A stretch of DNA of 64,000 bases from Gemmatimonadales bacterium (GCA_036500345.1 DASYCE010000011.1:1-64000), one strand, 5' to 3'; shown: positions 29,191 to 36,586, counted from the first letter of the stretch. The notes: a model not told the origin generated them from the sequence alone. Translations and numbers: made by a program.

Positions 29191-30729
29191 ATGAGCACAT
29201 CCAAACGCCCGAGCCTCCCGTCCGGCCATCCAGTAGACGGGGGTTCACGAATCGAGAAGCCACTACATGTCGACGGCGTCATAGAGGTCTACAGTCTGGC
29301 CGGAGATTCCGCGAGAGTCTTCGTGCATGTTCCAGGCGCCAGTGAAAACCCCTCTGCCGTTGGCGTTCGGCTAGCATCATGGTGGGACGCGTTGGGCAAT
29401 ATGCTCGCTACGGTCACGACGGTCCCCGGCTCGCAGCGAGGTTTTGACGCAGTTGTTGAGGTGACAGGCCGCTGGCTTGGTTCGAGGGGGAGCCAGAATG
29501 GGCATCCCATGGCGGAGCCTGAGTTACTGGAACTGCTCAGCGACCTCTCCTCGGTATCCGCAATCTCGATGGCGTGCGGCGGCGAGCCGCTGCTTATGCC
29601 GTCGCTGCTCTGGTGGCCGCGGCCCAATGGGGCGCGTGCGCTTCCGATTTACCTTGCCCCGAATCTGCCTGATGAGGCTCGGCTGGTGAGAGAGGCCGGC
29701 CGGCTTGTCTACGAGTTGGCATCCGGCATCGCGTTGGCTGACGTGAATGGACCCGCGCCACTCATATCGAAGTGGGTCAGGTCGATCAGCCCGGCGTTTG
29801 CCGAACTGCTCCGGCGTTGCCTGTCGGACGGACCCGATCGTATTAGCACATTGGCCGAGCTGGACCACTACTCAGCGAATGGACCGAGCGCCAAGCCTCC
29901 TCCAATCGCCGGTCCGGGCCTCGCAGTGAGCGAACGCGCGGGAAAGGGGCTTTCTGCCGTCGCCGGGATGCATGATCTGAAATCGCTACTCGAGAGGGAG
30001 GTCGTCGGACCCATCCGCGATCCAGAGCCGTACAGGCGATATGGCTTAGGCACTCCAAACGGAGTGCTCCTCTACGGACCGCCTGGGTGCGGCAAGACAT
30101 GGATCGCGCGGAAGCTCGCCGAAGAAGTCGGCCACTTCTATGTCGAGATCATTCCGTCCGAGATTGCCAGCCCGTACATCCACGACAGCGTGCTTCGTAT
30201 CCGTCGGCTATTTGATACAGCAGCCGAAAATGCTCCGGCGATAGTCTTCATCGACGAATTTGAGGCGTTGGCGCCGTCGCGTGCCGATCTTGGCGGTCAT
30301 CAACAATACAAGAGCGAAGAAGTCAATGAATTCCTCGTGCATTTGAATGCTTGCTCAGACAAACATGTGTTCGTAATTGCGGCCACTAATGAGCCACAGA
30401 AAATTGACCCGGCAATTCGGCGCACTGGCAGACTCGACAAAATTATCTACGTCGGCCCGCCTGACCAGGAGGCGCGCATCGAAATGCTGCGCATGCATCT
30501 TGCCAAGCGCCCCGTCGCCCCAGACCTCGATTTTGAGGGAATCGCATCGAGACTGGAAGGCTACTCTGCGAGCGACATACGATTCCTTGTCGATGAGGCT
30601 GCGCGCGGCGCCCTAGGATCGAAGAGCGATATCACCAATGATATTCTGATCGCGGCCCAAGGCCGAGTCCCCGCCTCGGTAAGGCCCGAGGATGAACTGC
30701 GCTTCCGGGATATCATGGGACGGGGTTGA
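29191..30729 (+). CDS. AAA+ ATPase with N-terminal pseudokinase-like remnant
   Basis: A 512-residue protein starting directly after the Hsp70 stop. The AAA+ domain (about 255-500) is of the classic FtsH/Cdc48-like clade: Walker A GPPGCGKT (296-303), Walker B IVFIDE (351-356), sensor-1 Asn400 in AATNEP, and arginine-finger region IRRTGRLDK. GYSASDIRFLVDEA follows as the lid helix. The N-terminal ~250 residues carry no recognised unfoldase adaptor. Residues ~160-225 (GRLVYELASGIA, then SPAFAELLRRCLS and DRISTLAEL) resemble the end of a protein-kinase C-lobe, without any catalytic loop. Likely remodels clients passed on by the Hsp70; this is inference. Confidence 0.85.
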   Translation: MSTSKRPSLPSGHPVDGGSRIEKPLHVDGVIEVYSLAGDSARVFVHVPGASENPSAVGVRLASWWDALGNMLATVTTVPGSQRGFDAVVEVTGRWLGSRGSQNGHPMAEPELLELLSDLSSVSAISMACGGEPLLMPSLLWWPRPNGARALPIYLAPNLPDEARLVREAGRLVYELASGIALADVNGPAPLISKWVRSISPAFAELLRRCLSDGPDRISTLAELDHYSANGPSAKPPPIAGPGLAVSERAGKGLSAVAGMHDLKSLLEREVVGPIRDPEPYRRYGLGTPNGVLLYGPPGCGKTWIARKLAEEVGHFYVEIIPSEIASPYIHDSVLRIRRLFDTAAENAPAIVFIDEFEALAPSRADLGGHQQYKSEEVNEFLVHLNACSDKHVFVIAATNEPQKIDPAIRRTGRLDKIIYVGPPDQEARIEMLRMHLAKRPVAPDLDFEGIASRLEGYSASDIRFLVDEAARGALGSKSDITNDILIAAQGRVPASVRPEDELRFRDIMGRG

Positions 30730-30842
30730 CCTATCGACCGCAGACCCGCCTGGCTCCTAGTCCCTCGGTCCAAGGCAGCGCCCTAACAAAGCACCTCCAA
30801 CGGCCGTATAATCTCCGCTCGCCTCGCATCGCCGGAGCCGTT

Positions 30843-31106
30843 ATGGAATTGCTTGTCGTCTGTGCGTTGATAGGACTCTTGCCTGCTGCGATTGCCAAGA
30901 GCAAGGGACACAGCTTCGCGCTCTGGTGGATTTACGGCGCGGCACTCTTCATTATTGCGCTACCGCATGCTCTGATCATGAAGCCTAGCAAGACAGGATT
31001 GGAAGCCGAAGCTATCGCGGCAGGCAAGAAGAAGTGCCCATACTGCGCCGAAATGATTCAACAAGAGGCGAAGGTTTGTCGGTATTGCGGAAAAGACGTC
31101 GCCTAG
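30843..31106 (+). CDS. Small membrane protein with C-terminal zinc ribbon
   Basis: An 87-residue protein with two hydrophobic segments (about 3-18 and 26-46) and a C-terminal zinc ribbon KKCPYCAEMIQQEAKVC then RYCGKDV (C-x2-C ... C-x2-C). This layout is common in small bacterial membrane proteins of unknown function. It lies about 110 bases after the AAA+ gene on the same strand and overlaps the next gene by one base (TAGTG). It is probably the sixth gene of the operon. Confidence 0.7.
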   Translation: MELLVVCALIGLLPAAIAKSKGHSFALWWIYGAALFIIALPHALIMKPSKTGLEAEAIAAGKKKCPYCAEMIQQEAKVCRYCGKDVA

Positions 31107-31426
31107 TGTCAACACCCCAGAGACGTATCATCGGCGCACTTGCGGTGTTGGCACTCGGAACCTTGTTCTACGCTCTTTGCGGAATTTATACGATTCAACC
31201 AATCGGTGCCCTGCCGGAGGGCAAGACGTTGCTCGTGTGGCGGCAATCTGGCTCGCCCTTCTTTGATTCACCTGACGGCACATGCTTACGGCGCACCGGG
31301 AGCGTTTCGATTTTATGCCGACTCATAGCACTGAAAGCCGCACCCGTCGACCACATTATCATGCGCTTTGCCTACAGCCGATGGGCGTACATGCAGAGTA
31401 CCGATGGCGCGACATTCGACCGCTAG
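31106..31426 (+). CDS. Hypothetical small membrane protein
   Basis: A 106-residue protein starting at a GTG that overlaps the previous stop. One TM helix (IGALAVLALGTLFYALCGIY, about 9-28) is followed by a ~75-residue extracytoplasmic or cytoplasmic tail with PEGKTLLVWRQSG and SPDGTCLRRTG, not recognised. It is the last gene of the plus-strand cargo. The 190 bases after it, up to the convergent ATPase gene, hold nothing I can support. Confidence 0.5.
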   Translation: MSTPQRRIIGALAVLALGTLFYALCGIYTIQPIGALPEGKTLLVWRQSGSPFFDSPDGTCLRRTGSVSILCRLIALKAAPVDHIIMRFAYSRWAYMQSTDGATFDR

Positions 31427-31615
31427 GCCGCTCGCACGTCGCCGTGCGCACGCAGATCGATTCGACGCCGCTCCCAATTCGCCGGCGAGTGAGGCGCCGC
31501 CCCAAGCGTTCAATTCCAGCGTCGCGCTGAAAGCTGTACCAGATTTGGAGAGAGGAGTCGTGATACCACTCCCTGTTGCATTCGAGATTGTTCTCGCGGG
31601 TTTGCTTGCAGCCTG

Positions 31616-33070
31616 TTAGCCAGGACGAGACTCGCCCCACAGCGCGTCGAGGACCCCCGCACCCAGCCAACGGGCGAGCTCGCCAGTTGGTCGTTGCTTG
31701 CCGATAGCCGCACCAACACGCTGCGTCCAGTGTACCCCCTTGGGATCCAGAATCTTGCTAATCTCTGAAATCACGACCTTCACATCGTCCGATACTCTAT
31801 CCCATGACCGTACCGCCGCTAAGCGGCTAGCCTTATCTCCAAATTGGTTCGCAGCAGCTTCGATCCTCGAGCATCCGGCATCCCAGGTCAGTCCCGGCTC
31901 CAACGACGCGAGAACGTCGGTAGTTAGGTAGAGGTTCTCAGCCTCACGACACTCCGTGCGCAAAAACCGCACATGCCTCTGTTGTGGATTGTCTCCCACC
32001 GGAAGCGGTTGATCGCCATCGAGGAGAGCGAATCCTGCCGGCATAGCAGCGTCGTCCCTCAGGCTAGCGAACACCCGTTCGAGACTAACCTGGTATTGTC
32101 GAATTTTTTGGCCTTCGCACGGAACCACCGCGAATGACGTTATGTGGTGACGTGGCACTTGACTCCAAATCCGGTAGTCATCGTCGCCCTCCACAAGCAA
32201 TAGCGGAACTCCGAAGAGCGGGCCCATGAGCGCGTGGCCGCCCAAAACGGAAGCAAGCTCCCGAAGAGCTTCTGAGAACGGCACCGCGTGCAACTCGGTC
32301 TTCGTGCGATCCATGTAGATCTGTGACGTGTTCTCTTTCCCGAATTGCCCAATCGCCGCCAACAGCGTCGTGCTGTGCGTCGCGACCACAAACTGCAACT
32401 CAAAACGATCGCCTACCTGTACTAAGAAATCGGCAAAACGGACCTGAAGATCCGGGTGGATATGTGCATCTGGCTCGTCAACAAGTACGACTCGTGGCAC
32501 TCCCGCTTGAAGCTCCCAAATCGCCGCAATTGTGAGAATGTCGATTCCAATGCTTAAGAGCTGAGCTTCGCCGCTGCTCAATTGATCCACATTCTTAATC
32601 TCTTGACCGTCGCTGGCGCGACTAAGGCGATATGGCGGCACGGCGCTTCGAAGCTTGACGTCGAAGTCAGGCAACAACATGGAAAGAAAGCGCTCAAGCT
32701 CATCTGGCGCGGGAGTCCCAACTGCACCTGCTCGCCCTGCTCCCCGCTCCATGAAATACGCTTGCACTCTCGCGAGCGTGTGGCTGCGGTATTCTGGTGT
32801 AAAGTTCCTTTGTGACTGCTGACTGCGTTCCTCAGCGCTCAATTGAGGCTTCAGAAAATTCGCGTTGTAGTTGAATTCGCCTGTGCGTTCTGGAACGACA
32901 TAGTGTGTACCGATTCGGTTGTGGTCCCGCCAAGAACGGAGCAAGAGGCTCTTCCCGCTGCCATTCTTGCCGAAAAGTACCGTCAATGCGGTGAGATCAG
33001 CGAGCTGCCATGCCCCGCCGCCGAGAACGGCAGCTCGTGGAACGCTCGATTGCTGGGTGTAGACCTTCAT
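31616..33070 (-). CDS. OLD-like ABC-type ATPase with TOPRIM domain
   Basis: A 484-residue protein. The SMC/ABC-type ATPase half has Walker A GKNGSGKS (34-41), signature LSSGEAQLL (164-172), Walker B VVLVDEPDAH (194-203) and switch His in VATHS (232). A TOPRIM-like half follows with LLLVEGDDDYRIW (Glu294) and FALLDGDQPL (Asp351/Asp353). This is the architecture of OLD-family nucleases found in anti-phage systems such as OLD, Gabija and retron effectors. I use the ATG at 33070; the frame opens 16 codons earlier. A gene for a 2-TM protein lies 85 bases upstream on the same strand. Nuclease activity is inferred. Confidence 0.8.
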   Translation of the reverse strand: MKVYTQQSSVPRAAVLGGGAWQLADLTALTVLFGKNGSGKSLLLRSWRDHNRIGTHYVVPERTGEFNYNANFLKPQLSAEERSQQSQRNFTPEYRSHTLARVQAYFMERGAGRAGAVGTPAPDELERFLSMLLPDFDVKLRSAVPPYRLSRASDGQEIKNVDQLSSGEAQLLSIGIDILTIAAIWELQAGVPRVVLVDEPDAHIHPDLQVRFADFLVQVGDRFELQFVVATHSTTLLAAIGQFGKENTSQIYMDRTKTELHAVPFSEALRELASVLGGHALMGPLFGVPLLLVEGDDDYRIWSQVPRHHITSFAVVPCEGQKIRQYQVSLERVFASLRDDAAMPAGFALLDGDQPLPVGDNPQQRHVRFLRTECREAENLYLTTDVLASLEPGLTWDAGCSRIEAAANQFGDKASRLAAVRSWDRVSDDVKVVISEISKILDPKGVHWTQRVGAAIGKQRPTGELARWLGAGVLDALWGESRPG

Positions 33071-33155
33071 TCCAGCCTCCCCGGCCGAGAAAGCCACAGC
33101 TGCCAGATAGACGGGCAACGCATGTCTGTGGCTCGCGTGAACGCAACGGGTTCGC

Positions 33156-33758
33156 TTATTCGGCCGACGTGGCCTGGTTCGATGCGACTTCGGCCGACTT
33201 CGCGTCGTAGTCGTTGATGAACAGCCAAATCAGGTCACCCCGTTGGAGCTTTGCCCGGTTACCCAGCTCAACTCGAATAGCTCTTAGCAACGCCTCAACC
33301 TTGTCCATTCCGTCGATTGAGCTAGATGCTTTCCAGTCGTGGTTTCGAACGATTCCCCAGGCTCTGATTACGTCGTTTCCGCCCCACATAAGCGTTTGCT
33401 CCGTGAAGCCTTGCATGGCAGCCTGGACTTCTCGATCTGACATCTTTTGATGCGGGTACTTCGACGCCGCCATTGTCCGCATCAACGTGGTAATAAGCTT
33501 TTCATAAACCGGTGCCTTTCGCTCGCGAAGATCCTGCTGCAACTTCACGCGTTGCTCCCACGCCTTACCAAGCACCACCGTCGCAGCGGCCACGATTATC
33601 GCAGTTGTACCGCCGACAATGGCTTTTCCGACGTCCGAACCGACCTGACTCAACCGACCTATGATTCCAGCCACAAACAGGTAGAGGCCACCGCCGAGGG
33701 CGCCGATCATAAGAATTCCGAAGATGACCGATGTGAGCTGACCAAATCTCGCTCGCAT
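33156..33758 (-). CDS. Two-TM membrane protein upstream of the OLD-like ATPase
   Basis: A 200-residue protein from an ATG with a strong GGAGGGAG ribosome site; the upstream 19 codons are therefore unlikely. Two TM helices (about 8-30 and 40-62) are followed by a cytosolic, mostly helical region. That region includes QQDLRERKAPVYEKLITTLM and KVEALLRAIRVELGNRAK, ending DLIWLFINDYDA. No enzyme motif is seen. It is read just before the ATPase gene, so the two may form a membrane-tethered effector/sensor pair. The family is not recognised. Confidence 0.65.
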   Translation of the reverse strand: MRARFGQLTSVIFGILMIGALGGGLYLFVAGIIGRLSQVGSDVGKAIVGGTTAIIVAAATVVLGKAWEQRVKLQQDLRERKAPVYEKLITTLMRTMAASKYPHQKMSDREVQAAMQGFTEQTLMWGGNDVIRAWGIVRNHDWKASSSIDGMDKVEALLRAIRVELGNRAKLQRGDLIWLFINDYDAKSAEVASNQATSAE

Positions 33759-33872
33759 TCTCTCCCTCCGTGCTCGTCGAGTACAATGCCTGCCATTCTT
33801 GTCGCTTACGTTCATCCACCACAGCGCCAGGTCAGAAAAGTCCGTTAGTTCGCCGTTCGAATCGGCACCGGG

Positions 33873-34319
33873 CTAGCTCATGAGAAACTGGAGCGCGAGC
33901 GCCGAGCCGTCCGTCAAGCCCAAGTCGGCGCGAAAGGCCGTGGCCGAAATCAGCTCCATATGCCGACGGCCGGAACAATCAGGAGAATCGCCGACGAATC
34001 GCAGTCCTTCGTCGTCCGATCTCCAACGAAAGTTCCAGGCCAATACTACCTGATCGACTATGACGGGATAGAGTCGTGGATCGAACCCAAACTGGTGCCG
34101 GCGCCGTTCGAGGGAGACAAGATCGGCGTAAGCTGCTAACGAGAAAAAGGATTGGGGCCAGGTTGGGTCGACATCCGCGCAAGCGTTCGCTGTACCTCGC
34201 GCCAATTGAATCCTCTGATCCCGCGCCCATGCGTCAAGCATGGGTTGTAGGAAGAGTCCCGCGGTTCCGGTGCCTGGACAAAGTCTGCACCGAACATGCG
34301 ATCCGTTAGGGCGAGTCAT
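33873..34319 (-). CDS. CTP-dependent (archaeal-type) riboflavin-kinase-like domain protein
   Basis: About 148 residues from ATG 34319. The order of motifs parallels the DUF120/RibK family: RLCPGTGTAGLFLQPM against the family VSGxGEGxxFL strand-loop, ARGTANACAD against the PGTLN loop, and LYPVIVDQVVLAWNF for the central strands. The C-terminus reads RRHMELISATAFRADLGLTDGSALAL, shown here in part as MELISATAFRADLGLTDGS, against the family IIEIIAPxxLRxxLxLxDGD. The Mg-binding Asn of PGTLN is kept but the Leu is Ala. Such kinases are mainly archaeal, and the island location argues for transfer. The frame continues 83 codons upstream with low-complexity sequence. A related non-kinase protein is possible. 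Confidence 0.5.
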   Translation of the reverse strand: MTRPNGSHVRCRLCPGTGTAGLFLQPMLDAWARDQRIQLARGTANACADVDPTWPQSFFSLAAYADLVSLERRRHQFGFDPRLYPVIVDQVVLAWNFRWRSDDEGLRFVGDSPDCSGRRHMELISATAFRADLGLTDGSALALQFLMS

Positions 34320-34626
34320 CGGTAGTCCAAGATGGGGGGATCGGCGCCGAAGGCACAGATGCATACGTGGCAGCGGCTCAGGGTCAACGCCAAATGGTCC
34401 CCTTGCCATCGGTGCGTAGCCCGGCGGACAGAACTGAGAAGCCCGGCGGAGGTCTGTGACCGGCTTGAAGTTTGAAACACGCCTAGCTCTTGCCTGGAAA
34501 CGAGGCAATTTATCGAAAATTCCCGCGACCGTCGTAAGGATAGTTCGCCGCTCCCCCGAGGTGCCCACGCTCGTTCGAAGGGCGAACAGCGGCAGTGGCC
34601 GTGACGGTGCGTTCTTCGTTAGGCTA

Positions 34627-35544
34627 CTACTCCGGCTGGTCGACTGTCAACGCAATCGCGGCGCTGATTGGCGCGCCACGCTCGGAAAACACCCGGCGGA
34701 CGCCGTCGTCGTTGGGAGAGGTGGTAACGTAGCCTTGGCGGCAGCTGACTAGTTCGTCGACGAAGGTCTCAAGTCGCCATCCCGCCGAGTGTTGTTCCTC
34801 GTCAAAGGGCGACCTAAGCAGATAGAGCAGGTCCCCGTAGGAAGGGCTGTATCCCTTCTCACGACTAGCTAGGCTGTCGCGTAGCGCGGCCGCAGGCACC
34901 ACTCGAACCCCGACGTCGTTTCGGCGGCGGCGGTACGGGCGGGGCGAAAGCGGAAAAGATTGACTCAGAGGTATGCGAGTAGGGTGGTAAAGCATGTAGT
35001 GGACCGGAATCTGGTGTGTCCTCTCGTACTCCCGTATTGCGCGGTACTGTTCGTCGTCAATTGTCAGCGCCTTGTATCGCGCGCTTGTCGAAAATGAAAA
35101 CGTCCGGGCTTCAGTGCTTTTCGCAAATGATAGGTCCGATTGCCAAAGTCGCCCGAAGCCAACCTGATAGTCGATGGGCCGATCTTCCTCGAAATCTTGC
35201 TCGATTGGGTACAGGCGCTTGCTTTGCAGCAGCGCAATTTTGCCCTTTCGAACTTTGCCACCGCGGCGCAATAGGAACAGAATGCCGATGTCGGCGATCT
35301 CCCAGGAGCCCCAGTGATGCATTCCACCGAGGTAATGGATGTCCATGCGTACGACCCATTGGGACGGAAGAACCGTCGGCGCCGCGACGTTCGAGAAGTG
35401 TTCTACCAGCGAAAGGTCAAAGTGGGTTTCGTGAAGCGTGGGAATGTGCGCCATTTTGTGAGCCAAGCGCCAGTTGCACTCGGCGAACGTCGCGCGAAGC
35501 CAATCGCGAACGTCCTTAGGGATCGGAACCTCAGACCTAGCCAT
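34627..35544 (-). CDS. Hypothetical protein with possible PD-(D/E)XK-like core
   Basis: A 305-residue soluble protein not assigned to a family. In the first half, WEIADIGILFLLRRGGK is followed by GKIALLQSKRLYP. The spaced D ... Q-x-K on two hydrophobic strands is compatible with a restriction-endonuclease-like fold (Q in place of the usual E). A later segment GYSPSYGDLLYLLRSPF precedes a helical C-terminus. Its start overlaps the end of a small upstream gene by 8 bases, and the RibK-like gene follows. An island cargo gene, possibly an effector; the nuclease idea rests on one motif. Confidence 0.5.
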   Translation of the reverse strand: MARSEVPIPKDVRDWLRATFAECNWRLAHKMAHIPTLHETHFDLSLVEHFSNVAAPTVLPSQWVVRMDIHYLGGMHHWGSWEIADIGILFLLRRGGKVRKGKIALLQSKRLYPIEQDFEEDRPIDYQVGFGRLWQSDLSFAKSTEARTFSFSTSARYKALTIDDEQYRAIREYERTHQIPVHYMLYHPTRIPLSQSFPLSPRPYRRRRNDVGVRVVPAAALRDSLASREKGYSPSYGDLLYLLRSPFDEEQHSAGWRLETFVDELVSCRQGYVTTSPNDDGVRRVFSERGAPISAAIALTVDQPE

Positions 35545-35776
35545 TGGGAATTAGGCTGGAGTCCTTCACGTAGACGAAAAAGATTCCTTTGATCAACTCA
35601 TGCCTGCGATAGAAGTCATCCTGACTGAGCATCTTGACTGGTTTCCCGGGTTCAATTTTGGGCAACCCCAATGGCCAAGTGATCTCTTCCCGATCGATTA
35701 CAGGTTCCGGCAACCACTGCCACGTCCCGTCTGAAAACAAGATGATTGCCTTTCGATTCACCAGTGTGTACATCAT
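35537..35776 (-). CDS. Small hypothetical protein upstream of the PD-(D/E)XK-like gene
   Basis: A 79-residue protein. It begins TLVNRKAIILFSDGTWQWLP and has a hydrophobic-aromatic C-terminus (GIFFVYVKDSS). The regular strand pattern and the 8-base overlap with the next gene support real coding. No family is recognised. It is the first gene read from the attR side of the island. Confidence 0.55.
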   Translation of the reverse strand: MMYTLVNRKAIILFSDGTWQWLPEPVIDREEITWPLGLPKIEPGKPVKMLSQDDFYRRHELIKGIFFVYVKDSSLIPNG

Positions 35777-35910
35777 GCCTCCTTGAATTTCGCGCCCTAG
35801 ATTGTAAGTATACCGCGAATCGAGGCGCAGTTCTGTTGGTTACCGAGGCAGATCTGCCGCAGCTATGTCGCCTCAACGGACTTCGAACGCGCCCGCCCCC
35901 CCCCCAGACG

Positions 35911-35961
35911 AATGGACACCGGAACGGACACCACGTTTTGGTGTCCGTTCCGGTGTCCATT
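35911..35961. repeat. 22-bp perfect palindrome near attR, probable recombinase/Xis site
   Basis: Arms 35911-35932 and 35940-35961 are exact inverted copies separated by 7 bases. Each arm contains GGTGTCC twice (GGTGTCCGTTCCGGTGTCC). The same motif occurs as direct repeats beside attL. A run of ten C residues (35896-35905) lies just upstream. The gap from 35777 to 36064 holds no gene I can support; this palindrome and attR are its main content. Confidence 0.65.
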
Positions 35962-36064
35962 GAGGTACGTTTTCGTGTCGAATCGAGAGAAACCATCCCG
36001 GCAGACAGGCGGGCTTTCTCAGGAAACTCCGGCATTGCAGCGTGATTGGGCACTTGCGTAGGAC

Positions 36065-36111
36065 GCTTCGGGAGCAGGAGGTCCGGGGTTCAAATCCCCG
36101 CGCCCCGATGA
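36065..36111. other. attR: 47-bp direct repeat at the right end of the island
   Basis: An exact copy of 20155-20201, the 3' part of tRNA-Pro plus 3 bases. The 5' half of the tRNA is missing, so this is not a functional tRNA. The distance between the repeats gives an element of about 15.9 kb. Confidence 0.93.
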
Positions 36112-36228
36112 ATTGGAAGTGATCGCCTCGCTTGGGTCTACATGACTGAGCGAGGTTTTCGCTTGCCCCGTCTTCCGAAGCGCTGACGCGACGTTGCGCC
36201 TGATGGCGTGCCATCCCCTTTCCTTGAC
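36112..36228 (-). pseudogene. Decayed integrase remnant beyond attR
   Basis: Minus-strand codons at 36178-36228 read VKERGWHAIRRNVASAL, closely matching GRGWHAFRRNFASEL of the intact island integrase, including the catalytic H-x-x-R. The bases directly after attR (36112-36160) also resemble those directly after attL (20202-20250), with GGTCTACA-GACT and GGTTTTCG shared. About 190 bases between these two blocks, which should encode the Tyr end and arm sites, are missing. This is the left edge of a second, mostly deleted element. Confidence 0.7.
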
Positions 36229-36258
36229 GCCCGCCCGTTTGTTCTGTATTGTAGAACA
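36224..36258 (+). promoter_or_regulatory. PadR promoter with overlapping palindromic operator
   Basis: TTGACG (36224-36229), 17 bases, TATTGT (36247-36252). The inverted repeat TGTTCT-N7-AGAACA (36240-36258) covers the -10 box. A start about 7 bases downstream coincides with the ATG at 36260, so the transcript would be leaderless. Autorepression by the PadR product is the obvious reading. Confidence 0.6.
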
Positions 36259-36259
36259 T

Positions 36260-36586
36260 ATGCAACCCTCCATGGGCGACCTCGAATTCTCCGTCCTGCT
36301 CGCGGTGGCCCGCGAAGCCGACGCGGCGTACGGCGCAGCGATACGCAGGGATGTCTCGACCCGGGCACGGCGTGACTACTCCGTCGGAGCGATCTACTCG
36401 ACCCTGCAGCGCCTCGAGGACAAGAGGCTGCTCACCTCCCGTGAATCAGAGCCCATGCCGGTTCGCGGCGGTCGCGCGCGACGCTACTTCATGCTGACCG
36501 TCTCGGGCCGGGGCGCACTGCGGGCGGCCGCGAAGGCTCGCCGGGCACAATTGCGCGACCTGCCGTTCGGATGGCGGCCGGCATGA
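36260..36586 (+). CDS. PadR family transcriptional regulator
   Basis: A 108-residue single-domain PadR repressor. The winged helix shows GDLEFSVLLAVAREADAAYG, DYSVGAIYSTLQRLEDKRL and the wing GGRARRYFMLTVSGRGAL, the family hallmarks. It is the first gene of a three-gene chain with ATGA overlaps (membrane protein, then a large esterase). In Gemmatimonadota and Acidobacteria, PadR genes often control adjacent membrane or permease genes. The start at 36260 is chosen because of the promoter position; ATG 36272 is an alternative. Confidence 0.9.
   Translation: MQPSMGDLEFSVLLAVAREADAAYGAAIRRDVSTRARRDYSVGAIYSTLQRLEDKRLLTSRESEPMPVRGGRARRYFMLTVSGRGALRAAAKARRAQLRDLPFGWRPA

Noticed and set aside
31368-31619. 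An 83-codon plus-strand frame after the last small membrane gene
   Set aside because: It overlaps that gene in another frame and has no ribosome site; a short hydrophobic C-terminus alone is not enough.
33960-34139. A plus-strand 59-codon frame with convincing amino-acid composition
   Set aside because: It lies antisense to the part of the RibK-like gene with the best family motifs, has no ribosome site, and its protein-like look can arise from the opposite strand.
36065-36111. A second tRNA-Pro gene
   Set aside because: Only the 3' part matches; the acceptor 5' strand and D-arm are missing. It is the attR copy.
20155-36111. The island as an active prophage or ICE
   Set aside because: No capsid, terminase, tail, relaxase, T4SS or replication genes are seen; only integration genes and cargo.
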